DNA of 64,000 nt, from assembly GCF_011046245.1 (NCBI RefSeq), contig NZ_CP049243.1:92790-156789 (forward strand), read 5' to 3'. The number at the start of each line of letters is the position of its first letter. The first letter of the stretch is position 1. A program made the translations under genes and the position numbers. Under the pieces are notes generated by a model. The model had not been told where the DNA came from. It did not search any database and worked only from the letters and a program-made list of their open reading frames with translations. The DNA comes from Allorhizobium pseudoryzae (GTDB taxonomy: Bacteria; Pseudomonadota; Alphaproteobacteria; Rhizobiales; Rhizobiaceae). Positions 1 to 8,318 of the stretch are shown here, piece by piece.

Positions 1-1149
1 ACGAGAGCGGATTTGGGTCTTGTCGAGCGCATCCGCGCAAAGGGGTTCCCGACTTTGGAGGCGTTCTGGCGGGAAGCTATTGGCTCGGAACGAGGACACC
101 TGCTAGGCAGCGGTAACGGTTATCAAAAATTAAGGAAGAGCAGCCGCATACGGAAAAATGGCGATCGGAGGCCGGGTGTCGATGCGCGATATTTGAACGG
201 CTTGCCGGAACTTGCGAGCGGAGCGCTGTCATCAGTCTTAATTGAGACCGACGGACTCGCCCGCTTCAACGATGAGCGAATTCATGATCCAAGATCGTCA
301 GATATTTTCCAAGGCCCGATCGCGATCGTCCATCAGTCTCCTCCGTCGATCTCCGGCCGCATAGGGGTTGCTGTCTCTGACAAGCCGGTCGTTTTCAACG
401 AGAGCTTCTATGGTTACAGCCCCGGAAGTCTTGAAGGCTCCGATCAATTTGTTCGCTATCTTGCAATCGTTTTTGGAAGCAAGCTTGCGACTTGGATCGC
501 GCTCGTCACAAGCGGAAAATTTGGGTTCGAACGCGAGGTAATAGAAAAATCGACGCTCGACAGAATTCCCATTCCAGATTTCCGGTCGCTCAGTCCTCAC
601 CAGAAGAGTGAGGTGATGGATCTGTTCAAAGATCTTTCGCACGGTAACGCTAGCTGGGAAGAGGCCGATAACTGGGTGGCGAGACTATACGGTCTTGGCC
701 GGCAAGACCTGCAGGTTATCTCCGACACGCTGCGTTATGGTCTGCCGTTCAGCGAGAACAAGCGATTGGCGCAAAGCAAACCCGTTCACGAGGAGCAGTC
801 CGAGTTTTGTGACTGGTTGTCTGAAGAACTCTCTCCTTGGTGCGAGCGCTACAAATCACAGATCGTTGTTCTGCCGATTCGACTCCCAAAAGCGTCACCT
901 TGGCTAGCGCTCGAAATCCGTGTTTCGGCTGATACTCAGAGGCGGACGCCCGATGGCGAATTGGGAGGCCTACTCGCTGCTGCTGATCGATTGGCAGCGA
1001 CTGAGATGATCGTGCACGTCGGGAGCTACGGCTTGCTGATCTGCAGACTGGCGCAAATGCGTTATTGGAGCGCGACGCAAGCACGCCTTCTCGCACAACG
1101 CATCATCTGGGAGCACTCAGATGTTCTGAAAGGTAAAAGTCGCGCATGA
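1..1149 (+). CDS. C-terminal part of an N6-adenine DNA methyltransferase (restriction-modification type), truncated by the window edge
   Basis: The reading frame is open to base 1 (codons ACG AGA GCG GAT precede the first TTG), so the 5' end and the catalytic NPPY region lie outside the window. What remains looks like the target-recognition half of a TaqI/Eco57I-class N6-adenine methylase. The clues are a conserved block around SGKFGFEREVIEKSTLDRIP ending in PIPDF, preceded by an IVHQSPP segment, and then a helical tail. Its stop overlaps the start of the next gene by four bases (ATGA), so the two are translationally coupled. With that nuclease-like neighbour it probably forms a restriction or related phage-defence system. 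The exact system type cannot be decided without the missing N-terminus. Confidence 0.6.
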   Translation, partial: TRADLGLVERIRAKGFPTLEAFWREAIGSERGHLLGSGNGYQKLRKSSRIRKNGDRRPGVDARYLNGLPELASGALSSVLIETDGLARFNDERIHDPRSSDIFQGPIAIVHQSPPSISGRIGVAVSDKPVVFNESFYGYSPGSLEGSDQFVRYLAIVFGSKLATWIALVTSGKFGFEREVIEKSTLDRIPIPDFRSLSPHQKSEVMDLFKDLSHGNASWEEADNWVARLYGLGRQDLQVISDTLRYGLPFSENKRLAQSKPVHEEQSEFCDWLSEELSPWCERYKSQIVVLPIRLPKASPWLALEIRVSADTQRRTPDGELGGLLAAADRLAATEMIVHVGSYGLLICRLAQMRYWSATQARLLAQRIIWEHSDVLKGKSRA

Positions 1150-1853
1150 AGGGGAGCTCTATTCATCCGCGGCCCGATCAAATCGCCGAACTGACTCGCA
1201 ATATAACCCTTCCATTGCCAGCGTTGGATACTGACCACCTGGAGATCATCTCAGAGAAGCTAGTCGAAGCCTTCGACGCAATTAGCCTAGTGCACAGGGG
1301 CACGGTTCAAGGGGGAAGCGAAGCCGAGGTAACTGCGATGCTCGTATCCCGCCTAAATTCAATGCTCGATGAAGACCGTCTTCTGTCGCAGCTAATGATT
1401 TGTGCTACACGAGGAACTGAAAGCCTGAGTTTCGACGGCTCCCACCTTGAGAAGCGGCCAGACATCTCAATTCAGCTTACAAACCGCGCGCGCGGCTTTC
1501 CTTTGATCGCAGAAGCAAAACTTATCGATGTGGGAAAAGACGCGAAATTGTATTGCGACAACGGCGTAAGACGTTTTGTCGAGGGCGAATATGCTTGGGG
1601 CAGCCGCGAGGCTCTTATGATCGCATACGTGCGCGACAAATCAACGATCACGGGAAACCTAACGCCCTACCTCAACGCTGTAGCTGGCCAAACCCCGCCG
1701 GGTTATCTTGTCGAAGAATTGGGAGCCGCGTACGGGACATCGGGCGCGGACATTGCTCTTAGCACGCATGGGCGAAACTTCCTTTACCCTCATGCTGGAC
1801 CACCACCGGTGGGGCCTGGCTCAATCGTTCTTTGGCATGTCTGGCTCACCTGA
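1146..1853 (+). CDS. PD-(D/E)XK nuclease-like protein paired with the DNA methylase
   Basis: 235-residue soluble protein with the spacing of a PD-(D/E)XK nuclease core: E59 in a helix (GSEAEVTAML), D106 in RPDISIQL, and E123-x-K125 in the strand LIAEAK, followed by a helix with YCDNGVRRFVEGEYAW. No other recognisable domain is seen. It starts with ATGA overlapping the stop of the upstream methylase fragment, and the pairing supports a restriction endonuclease role. The same fold occurs in nickases and repair proteins, so the activity is inferred from the motif and neighbour only. The gene is not followed closely by any gene on the same strand. Confidence 0.55.
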   Translation: MKGSSIHPRPDQIAELTRNITLPLPALDTDHLEIISEKLVEAFDAISLVHRGTVQGGSEAEVTAMLVSRLNSMLDEDRLLSQLMICATRGTESLSFDGSHLEKRPDISIQLTNRARGFPLIAEAKLIDVGKDAKLYCDNGVRRFVEGEYAWGSREALMIAYVRDKSTITGNLTPYLNAVAGQTPPGYLVEELGAAYGTSGADIALSTHGRNFLYPHAGPPPVGPGSIVLWHVWLT

Positions 1854-1996
1854 GTATGTCAAGCTCGGCACACAATGTTCAATTCGTCCGGTGTCATAAG
1901 CAGATTACTGAATTAGGTCTTGCGTCACATCAAAATGCGCAGATTAATGGGTATCGCAAGCAATCATTGGCGGCTCTTCGACAAACGGTACTACGC

Positions 1997-2476
1997 TCAG
2001 GACGGTTGGTGAGCTCCTCGCCGCTGCACTATTGTCTTACTCAGTATCCGTCTGTTGATTCTCTGCTTCCAGCGAAGCTGTGCTTCTGAGAGCTTCCGTT
2101 GCAGTTTCGTCTGCTTTAGAAAACGGTATTCCTTTTCGCCGTAGAGATAGCCCATTCGATAGGCGTGCTCGATAAGATCGTCGTTGGCATTGGCAGAGGG
2201 ATCGGCCTGAATGCGTTTCAGCCCTTCGAAGAGATTACCGGTGTCGATCCCGACAAAACGGTTGATGCAGACATTACCAACGTAGGTCGTGGCACCATTG
2301 TGGCGGTTGCGAATATAGCAGTGTTCGAGAATGTTTTGGCCACAAGGGCACTGATCAAGCTCCTCGCTGATCTCGACTCCGACCAGATCCCACTCAAGGC
2401 GTGCAGTCTCGAATACCCTGGACTGTGACAAAGGAACAATGTGGGCTTTCAGCCGCTCGAAGTTATGGCCTTCCAT
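1997..2476 (-). CDS. Small zinc-binding-like protein of unknown function
   Basis: 159 residues, not recognised as a named family. The first half has a putative metal-binding cluster: C43-P-C45-G, then H52-C53, then C70 in a VGNVCINRF segment. The second half is a basic helix (KLQRKLSEAQLRWKQRINRR) typical of nucleic-acid or protein contacts. It starts 5 bases after the CapP-like metallopeptidase stop on the same strand, so it is probably the third gene of the capH-capP transcript. That position suggests a regulatory or accessory role for the CBASS locus, but nothing in the sequence proves it. Confidence 0.5.
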   Translation of the reverse strand: MEGHNFERLKAHIVPLSQSRVFETARLEWDLVGVEISEELDQCPCGQNILEHCYIRNRHNGATTYVGNVCINRFVGIDTGNLFEGLKRIQADPSANANDDLIEHAYRMGYLYGEKEYRFLKQTKLQRKLSEAQLRWKQRINRRILSKTIVQRRGAHQPS

Positions 2477-2481
2477 TGCGC

Positions 2482-3387
2482 CTACTCCCTGCGGAAGCGT
2501 TCCTGTTGCGCACGCCAGCGGTCACGCGTCGTCAAATCCTCGTTCTCTTCCTCGTCTTCATCGGCCTTTTCATGCCAGAGCATGATGAGTGCAAAACCGT
2601 TTTGCTGGAGGCAAACCTGTTCGCTGATGTTCGGCGCCGGCGTAGCTCGAGGTATATCGATCCAGATATCGGGAAGTTGGTTATCGACCTCGCTTGGAAT
2701 GCCGATCTGCAGGCCTCGCCTGTAGAAAAGTGAACCTTGGGGAACCGCCCCGTCTCGACGAGCGGCGACGAAGGGAAAGCGTTTTCGATCGTGATAAACG
2801 CGGACCACCTTTCCGTCTTTTACAACAATAAAGGCGAGAGCTTCCGGATGATAAGTGGCGTAGGCTCTCGCCATCGCCTCCTTGCTGACGCCGAAATGGC
2901 GAGCAAGTTCGAACACTTGTTCCAGGCTGGGCAACGGACGCTTCTTGAACGCATCGCGCAATCTTGGCGGGGGCATCAAGATCAGTGACGAGAACCGATT
3001 GGCCTCAACCTCCATCCTTGCGCGGCGGTCACCCTCCTTTGCGTATAAGGTTCGGAGGTCAGCTTTCGAGCAAAGGAACTGACCGCTCTTATCAGGGACA
3101 TGATTGGCGATGAGGAAGTGTCCGAGCTCGTGTCCGATCGTGAATCGGCGACGGGCTTCGCTGACGCCCTTCTTCACCAGGATGACACCACGGCTACGAT
3201 TCGTGTCCGTGATCAGCCCGCCTTCAAAACCTTCGGTTCTTAATTCCGCGATTTCTTCAATTTCGAGCTGGAGGGCGAGCTCCTCAATTGGAACCGGGAG
3301 GGGTAGGTTAGGCTCATGCTTCAGGATCAGGCTGACCAGCCCCTCTGGCGATCCGGTATCTGCCAGGTCCATCCGCAGGACGTCCAT
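2482..3387 (-). CDS. capP: CapP-like ImmA/IrrE-family zinc metallopeptidase
   Basis: 301 residues. The ImmA/IrrE (DUF955) peptidase domain carries the zinc site HELGH at residues 86-90 and a downstream glutamate in EVEANRF (about 126-128) as likely third ligand. A C-terminal domain of about 130 residues follows. It begins directly after the stop of an XRE repressor gene, and the pair is divergent from a CBASS operon. In characterised CBASS loci this arrangement is CapH-CapP: CapP is a DNA-damage-responsive protease that cleaves the CapH repressor and so induces the operon. The family and motif are seen directly; the regulatory role is transferred from known CapHP loci. Confidence 0.8.
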   Translation of the reverse strand: MDVLRMDLADTGSPEGLVSLILKHEPNLPLPVPIEELALQLEIEEIAELRTEGFEGGLITDTNRSRGVILVKKGVSEARRRFTIGHELGHFLIANHVPDKSGQFLCSKADLRTLYAKEGDRRARMEVEANRFSSLILMPPPRLRDAFKKRPLPSLEQVFELARHFGVSKEAMARAYATYHPEALAFIVVKDGKVVRVYHDRKRFPFVAARRDGAVPQGSLFYRRGLQIGIPSEVDNQLPDIWIDIPRATPAPNISEQVCLQQNGFALIMLWHEKADEDEEENEDLTTRDRWRAQQERFRRE

Positions 3388-3714
3388 TCATTTCCCCTTC
3401 GGTTTAAGCCTGTCCATGAGTACCTGGATCGTCTCCCGATCTTCGGGGCTAAGGGACTTCAGATCCCTGTACATGGCAACGAGGCCGGGCTCTTCATCTT
3501 CTCCTTGCGGATTTTCTCCAACGAGATCGGCGATGGCAACACGAAAATGCGTGGCGAGCTTTGTTAGAAGTTCGATCGATGGATTCGTGCTGCGGCCCGT
3601 CTCCAGATCATAAATATGTGTCTTCGAGGCTCCGATCGCGTCTGCAACGTCTTGCAGCGACTGGCGGTTTTTTCCTCTGAGTTCTTTGAGCTTGGCAGCC
3701 AAAGACATTGTCAT
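3388..3714 (-). CDS. capH: CapH-like XRE-family transcriptional repressor
   Basis: The HTH_3/XRE domain is in the first 60 residues (LQDVADAIGASKTHIYDLE, then STNPSIELLTKLATHF), followed by an acidic tail with EDRETIQVLMDRLK. I chose ATG 3714 (MTMSLAAKL), preceded by GGAG; a second ATG at 3708 has even better spacing from it. An upstream extension in this frame would run through the divergent promoter region and is unlikely. It is adjacent to the metallopeptidase gene and divergent from the CBASS CD-NTase gene. The expected role is to repress both transcripts until cleaved by its partner peptidase. Confidence 0.8.
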   Translation of the reverse strand: MTMSLAAKLKELRGKNRQSLQDVADAIGASKTHIYDLETGRSTNPSIELLTKLATHFRVAIADLVGENPQGEDEEPGLVAMYRDLKSLSPEDRETIQVLMDRLKPKGK

Positions 3715-3760
3715 GATGCTCCGTTGAATCACTGAAGGCGCGTACGCTTCCGCGTCGCGC

Positions 3761-3831
3761 CGTTCGGTTAATCTGTACGAATTAATAGCACAGAGATTGA
3801 CGAGCGCAAGCGTTCGATATATCTGTACAAA
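3761..3831. promoter_or_regulatory. Two 21-bp direct repeats in the capH/CBASS divergent promoter region (candidate CapH operators)
   Basis: Copies lie at 3761-3781 and 3811-3831, exactly 50 bp apart, about five helical turns. They match at 17 of 21 positions. Both begin CGTTCG and both share the core ATCTGTAC followed by a purine and AA. They sit between the start of capH on the minus strand and the start of the CD-NTase gene on the plus strand. That is where the repressor of a CapHP-type CBASS should bind. A nearby short inverted repeat TTCGT-tctt-ACGAA at 3841-3854 overlaps the likely start region of the CBASS mRNA. Confidence 0.5.
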
Positions 3832-3877
3832 AAGATAGTCTTCGTTCTTACGAACCCACGCACCATAGGAGGCGTGC

Positions 3878-5074
3878 ATGTATCACGATCAGCGGCTCGT
3901 CATGCGGGACGGAATGCTCATCGGCGCGCTTGAGCGGATGTGTGCGACGCTCGAGATTTCCCCGAGCCAGGCCGGGCTTGCCAAGGAGCGCTATGAGGGC
4001 GTTGGCGAATGGTTGGCTGACTCAGACGATCCCCTGCTCAAGCTGATGGGGATCTTTCTGCAAGGATCAACCGCGATCGGGACGACGGTCAAGCCGATCG
4101 GAAGCAATGAGCACGACGTTGACCTTGTTGCGCACGCGCCTGATCTCGGCGAGTGGGTCGAGCCGGCAGCATTGAAGAAGGCAATCGGCGATCGGTTGAA
4201 GGCAAACGGCCACTATAAGCCGCTTCTCGTGGAGATGGCACGGTGCTGGCGGCTCGTATACGCGAACGAGTTTCATATGGACATCACGCCATCCATTCCG
4301 AATAGGTCCTGCAATCTGGGTGGCGAACTGGTTCCTGACCGTGCCCTCAAGATGTGGAAGCCGTCCAACCCGAAGGGCTATAAGGCGTTGTTTCTTGAGC
4401 GTGTGAAGCTCGCGCCCCGCTTTCGCGTGATCAAGAGCCTCCACACCCAGGACAGTGCCCGCGCAGACATCGAACCCTATCCCGATCAGGTCAGGTTCAA
4501 GGGTCTGCTACAGCGGGTGGTGCAGATTTTGAAGCGTCATCGTGATGTCTTCATTTCCGTTCACGAAATCGATCCGGCTATGTCGCCGATTTCAGTCCTG
4601 GTGACGACGTTGGCGTCTCAAAGCTATGAATACTGCGTCAAGACGTTCGTCTATGATACGGAGCTTGACCTGCTGTTCGACGTGATCCGCCACATGCCGG
4701 ATTTCATCGAAGCGCGCGCGGCAAATGGCAAGACGCATTGGTTCGTCTGGAACGAGACGACCCAGGGCGAGAATTTCGCAGAGAAATGGAATAGTGACCC
4801 TAAGCGCGCCGAAGTCTTCTTCACCTGGCACGCTCGGGCGTTGAGCGACATCAGCCGACTGAAGGAAGCGGAGGGCATCGACGGTCTCAAGCGATATCTC
4901 GGCGATGCATTCGGCGCTGGTCCGGCCAAGGCGGTGGTCGATGCCATCACGGATGATATCTCGGCTTCCCGGCGGGCCGGAACTCTCGGTGTAGCGCCTC
5001 GTGTCGGGCTCGTTACCGGGCTTGCTGCAGCCAGCACAACGCCGGTGCGCGCCAATACGTTTTTCGGGCGATAG
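3878..5074 (+). CDS. CBASS CD-NTase (cGAS/DncV-like nucleotidyltransferase)
   Basis: 398 residues of the SMODS/CD-NTase family, which makes a cyclic oligonucleotide second messenger on phage infection. The catalytic core is visible: G63-S64 in LQGSTAIGTT, D80 and D82 in EHDVDLV, and the third carboxylate D135 in HMDITPSI. The helical C-terminal part ends in a tail resembling those that E2/Cap2 enzymes conjugate (the last residues are NTFFGR). AGGAGG lies 5 bases before the ATG. It is first in a tight operon with an E2-like gene and an HNH-SAVED effector, and is divergent from capHP. The product nucleotide cannot be told from sequence; SAVED effectors usually bind cyclic trinucleotides or related molecules. 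Confidence 0.88.
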   Translation: MYHDQRLVMRDGMLIGALERMCATLEISPSQAGLAKERYEGVGEWLADSDDPLLKLMGIFLQGSTAIGTTVKPIGSNEHDVDLVAHAPDLGEWVEPAALKKAIGDRLKANGHYKPLLVEMARCWRLVYANEFHMDITPSIPNRSCNLGGELVPDRALKMWKPSNPKGYKALFLERVKLAPRFRVIKSLHTQDSARADIEPYPDQVRFKGLLQRVVQILKRHRDVFISVHEIDPAMSPISVLVTTLASQSYEYCVKTFVYDTELDLLFDVIRHMPDFIEARAANGKTHWFVWNETTQGENFAEKWNSDPKRAEVFFTWHARALSDISRLKEAEGIDGLKRYLGDAFGAGPAKAVVDAITDDISASRRAGTLGVAPRVGLVTGLAAASTTPVRANTFFGR

Positions 5075-5077
5075 TTC

Positions 5078-5569
5078 ATGCGCTATTCCGATCCCAAGCC
5101 GTTAACCGCCGCGCAGCAGTTTCTTCTTCTGCAAAGGAATCCGGTTTCAAAAGGAAGTGGTGAGCTTGGGGCAGGGTGCTTCAGGTGGTGCTATAAGGCG
5201 TCGCCAACTCCGCTGTCGCGGATCTATGACGCGCGCCTGGAGTTCGCGCCCAATAGATCGCCGAGGGTCTTTATCGACAGTCCCGATCTGACGCTGTTGT
5301 CGGGGGGCGATGATCTCCCGCACGTATACGACCAGAAGCCAACGCGTCTTTGTCTTTATCTGCCGCGCACCTATGAGTGGCTGCCATGGATGCGGCTCGA
5401 CCTGACCCTCGTTCCGTGGACGTCGCTTTGGTTGTTTTATTTTGAGGATTGGCTGACGGAACGGGAATGGCGGGGAGGAGGTGAGCACCCCGAGCCCCGT
5501 GACGTTGCGCAGCGCATAAGTCGAAGTCGCTTGCAGCGGCGGCATTCACCCAGGCAGAGGATTGAATAG
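5078..5569 (+). CDS. Short Cap2: E2-like (ubiquitin-conjugating-enzyme-like) CBASS protein
   Basis: 163 residues. It has the E2-like pattern of type II CBASS ancillary proteins: VYDQKPTRLCLYLP with candidate catalytic C92, then EWLPWMRLDLTLVPW, then the WLTEREWRGGGEHP ending. In full-length Cap2 this domain is followed by E1 and linker domains; these are absent, so this is the short, E2-only form. It starts three bases after the CD-NTase stop and is followed without a gap by the effector gene. Known E2-type Cap2 proteins attach the CD-NTase C-terminus to a target and prime it. The assignment rests on motif pattern and operon position. Confidence 0.7.
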   Translation: MRYSDPKPLTAAQQFLLLQRNPVSKGSGELGAGCFRWCYKASPTPLSRIYDARLEFAPNRSPRVFIDSPDLTLLSGGDDLPHVYDQKPTRLCLYLPRTYEWLPWMRLDLTLVPWTSLWLFYFEDWLTEREWRGGGEHPEPRDVAQRISRSRLQRRHSPRQRIE

Positions 5570-6697
5570 ATGGCGAAGTCGAAGATCCCTGAAAAGATCC
5601 AGCGCGCCCTCTGGGCTCGTGCCGCCGGACGCTGCCAGTATGGCGGTTGCAATTGCGAACTCATCGGCGACCTACTTTTGGGCAAAGAAGATAAGATGTT
5701 TGGGTTTGTGGCGCATATTGTCGCCGACTCTCCCGGAGGTGCTCGAGGCCATGAGACCCGCTCGGGTCTGCTGGCTAAAGATATCTCCAATCTGATGCTG
5801 CTTTGCGCCAAGTGTCATCGACTGATTGATGACGAGGCCCCAGACGATCATTCGGAAGAGCTTCTTCTGCAGATGAAGGAGAACCATGAGCGAAGGGTGC
5901 GGTTGGCAAGCGGGATCCAGGAGGACCGCGCGTCGCACGTCATCCGCTTCGGTGCCAATATCGGTAAGAACGAAGCCCTCGTTGCCAGGGAAGATATCTT
6001 TGCATCGATGCTGCCAGACCGCTCTCCCGCATCGTTCGAAACCATTGACCTCGAAATGTTGGGTCTTTCGCTTGATGACGGGCATTCGGATTTTTGGCAG
6101 ATCCAGCAGACTAATCTCCAGCGCCAGTTCGCCGACAGGATCAGGGGCCGGATTGAGCGCCAGCAGATAACCCACGCAAGCGTGTTCGCGCTCGCGCCTC
6201 AGCCGCTGCTGATCGAGCTCGGGCGCCAGCTTTGCGACATTCTGCCAGCCAACGTCCATCAGCGGCATCGCGAACCGTCAACCTGGAAATGGCGGAACGA
6301 CTCGCCGCCAATCGAGTATCGCACAACGATGCCGACGACGATCTATCCGAAGGTGGCGCTCATTCTCGGCATCGGCGCGTCAATCGCGGAGGAGAGGATC
6401 ACTTCCGTTCTTGGCCAGGAGACGGCCGTTTGGTCCATAACAGCTTCGTCGCCGCACAATGACATTATGCGCAACCAGGCTGATCTCGCCCGTTTCAGGC
6501 AGGAGCTTCGCAAACTGTTCGATCGGATAAAGGCGATGCACGGTGAGGGCGCCACGATCAACGTGTTTCCAGCTCTACCGGTTTCTGCAGCAGTGGAGGT
6601 CGGAAGGCTTTGGATGCCGAAGGCGGATTTGCCCCTGCAAATATTTGACCAGAATCGCGTGTTGGGCGGTTTCGCGCCGGCCCTTCGCATTGCGTGA
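5570..6697 (+). CDS. Cap5-like HNH endonuclease-SAVED CBASS effector
   Basis: 375 residues. The N-terminal HNH nuclease domain (about residues 10-95) has C22 and C27, H49 in FVAHIV, N74 in ISNLMLLC, and C79/C82/H83 in CAKCHRLID. The C-terminal SAVED sensor domain (about 160-375) has VALILGIGASI and a terminal block around INVFPALPVSAAVEVGRLWM. The SAVED domain binds the cyclic nucleotide made by the CD-NTase and activates the HNH domain to degrade DNA. It begins immediately after the E2-like gene stop. Together these three genes make a complete short type II CBASS. Confidence 0.88.
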   Translation: MAKSKIPEKIQRALWARAAGRCQYGGCNCELIGDLLLGKEDKMFGFVAHIVADSPGGARGHETRSGLLAKDISNLMLLCAKCHRLIDDEAPDDHSEELLLQMKENHERRVRLASGIQEDRASHVIRFGANIGKNEALVAREDIFASMLPDRSPASFETIDLEMLGLSLDDGHSDFWQIQQTNLQRQFADRIRGRIERQQITHASVFALAPQPLLIELGRQLCDILPANVHQRHREPSTWKWRNDSPPIEYRTTMPTTIYPKVALILGIGASIAEERITSVLGQETAVWSITASSPHNDIMRNQADLARFRQELRKLFDRIKAMHGEGATINVFPALPVSAAVEVGRLWMPKADLPLQIFDQNRVLGGFAPALRIA

Positions 6698-6784
6698 GAG
6701 GCAGGCATCTGGAGTGGTTAGACGGCTGGATAAGCGGTACGCATTCTCGGCAGAACATGGAACGTTGATTACAGGGAGGACATG

Positions 6785-7981
6785 ATGACGAAGAGGGCCG
6801 TTCTACTATTCGGAGCAGGAGCGTCGGTCGAATACGAGGCGCCATCTACCGCGGCGATCACTGCCGAAATAGAAGCGCAGGTTATGGCGGACGAGTGGAT
6901 GAAGGCATCCGGAGGAGACAAAGCATACCAGCTTGTCAAGGGCCGTCTGCAAACCTATCTGCAGAGTCCGGATGATGTAAATTTTGAACAAATCTACCAC
7001 TGCGCACACGAACTTAGCTATATGTTCCCCCACTCCGCCGGCGCGATGAACGAGTTTCGTCCGCTTCTTCCCGCTTTTACGGCGCTAAAGGAACCCCTCG
7101 ATGAACGGGCTCTTCGGGCGCTTTGCGGCAAGATTACCGACGTCATCTATAGTCGGTTTTCCGCCGCTTGCGACGGTAATCCTCTCGCGTTAGACCCCCT
7201 GTCGAAGTTTGTCGAGAAAATCCGCCGGACGCATGTGACGCGGATTTACACCACCAATTACGATGACTTCATTCTGCAGGCGGCGCCGGATCTTTACACC
7301 GGGTTCCCCAATGTTCCCGCGCCCGGCCCACAGCAGTTCGAGCTACGGAAATTCTGGGACAGGCTCGATGACGCTAGCGTGTTCTTCCTGCATGGTTCCG
7401 TCCACCTCGGCTTCCCGCATCCAATGCCCGAGGAGAGCGAGATCGGGGACCTCTACTGGTTTCATTCACGCGCCGAGGCTCGCAAGCATGCGCGTTTCGA
7501 CGGCAGTGACGTTTCCCGCATGGATGGGACACAAGTCATGCGGACCTCGGTAGTGACCGGGCTCGACAAGCTTTCCCGACTGCAGCAGCGCCCGATGTCA
7601 CACTTTTATGCTTCGCTCGCGAGCGATCTCATGAGAGCAGATGTTATATACGTAATCGGCTCAGGCCTCACCGACCTTCACCTGAACAGTTGGCTTCGTG
7701 AAGCCCGTTCGCTCAATCCGGCTACACCCTTGCTGTTCGTCGATTACTGGAACGGTCACTTCCTGGAAGCGACAGCCTTCGATTATCATCGTAAGGAGAT
7801 CCTTCTGTTTCACGAGCTACGTGTTCATGCGAAGGGGCCTTACGGTGGCAAGCGGCTGGGCGACCACTGGACGCTTTCACCGGATGGAACGTCGGCAATT
7901 TGGGACAACGGTTTCCAAGGTTTTTTGGCTGCGGAGGACGAACTTAACGATGTTCTCCTCCGACTTAAATTTGATCATTAG
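6785..7981 (+). CDS. SIR2-domain protein, probable NAD+-consuming defence effector
   Basis: 398 residues from ATG 6785 (GGGAGG six bases upstream; the ATG three bases earlier is too close). SIR2-family signatures are FGAGAS near residue 8, TTNYDDF near 160, FLHGS near 207 and YVIGSGLTD near 290. No signal peptide or membrane segment is seen. Proteins of this SIR2-like class in defence islands deplete NAD+ on infection. It lies 87 bp after the CBASS effector on the same strand, so it may be co-transcribed with it or be an independent system. No partner such as HerA, Argonaute or a TIR gene is adjacent. Confidence 0.75.
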   Translation: MTKRAVLLFGAGASVEYEAPSTAAITAEIEAQVMADEWMKASGGDKAYQLVKGRLQTYLQSPDDVNFEQIYHCAHELSYMFPHSAGAMNEFRPLLPAFTALKEPLDERALRALCGKITDVIYSRFSAACDGNPLALDPLSKFVEKIRRTHVTRIYTTNYDDFILQAAPDLYTGFPNVPAPGPQQFELRKFWDRLDDASVFFLHGSVHLGFPHPMPEESEIGDLYWFHSRAEARKHARFDGSDVSRMDGTQVMRTSVVTGLDKLSRLQQRPMSHFYASLASDLMRADVIYVIGSGLTDLHLNSWLREARSLNPATPLLFVDYWNGHFLEATAFDYHRKEILLFHELRVHAKGPYGGKRLGDHWTLSPDGTSAIWDNGFQGFLAAEDELNDVLLRLKFDH

Positions 7982-8318
7982 ATCGGGAACGTGGGGGCTA
8001 CCTGACAGTTTAAGCGACACTAGCGGTTGTGAGTTCAATAGACGGACGTTTCTGCTTCTTAAACTAGAAATGCCCAGCGGCCAGCCGCCTGCACCAGATC
8101 TTCAGCCACCGCCAAGTTCGTTATAGGCGAGAGCTGATACACGCGAACAAAGTCAGTGCGCAAGGCCGAAGGTCGGCGGGCTGCACTTTATCGCCCCTTC
8201 TTTGAATCCGATCGCTCGAATGCAATATTCGAGGTGGATGCATCTAGAGTATCTGATAGTATCAAAGGCTACTGTAAATTCATATTCTATGGGGCTCGAT
8301 CAGTCGCGCGGGGGTAGG
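7982..8318. other. Non-coding stretch upstream of the DarT-like gene
   Basis: No convincing gene is found here. It contains a 7-bp inverted repeat (8215-8233) and is otherwise unremarkable. It probably carries the SIR2 gene's transcription end and the darT promoter. Confidence 0.5.
8215..8233. promoter_or_regulatory. Inverted repeat upstream of the DarT-like toxin gene
   Basis: CTCGAAT (8215-8221), a 5-base spacer, then ATTCGAG (8227-8233). It sits about 85 bp before the likely toxin start and is the only clear dyad in the region. An autoregulatory operator is possible but unsupported by a recognised regulator. Confidence 0.3.
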
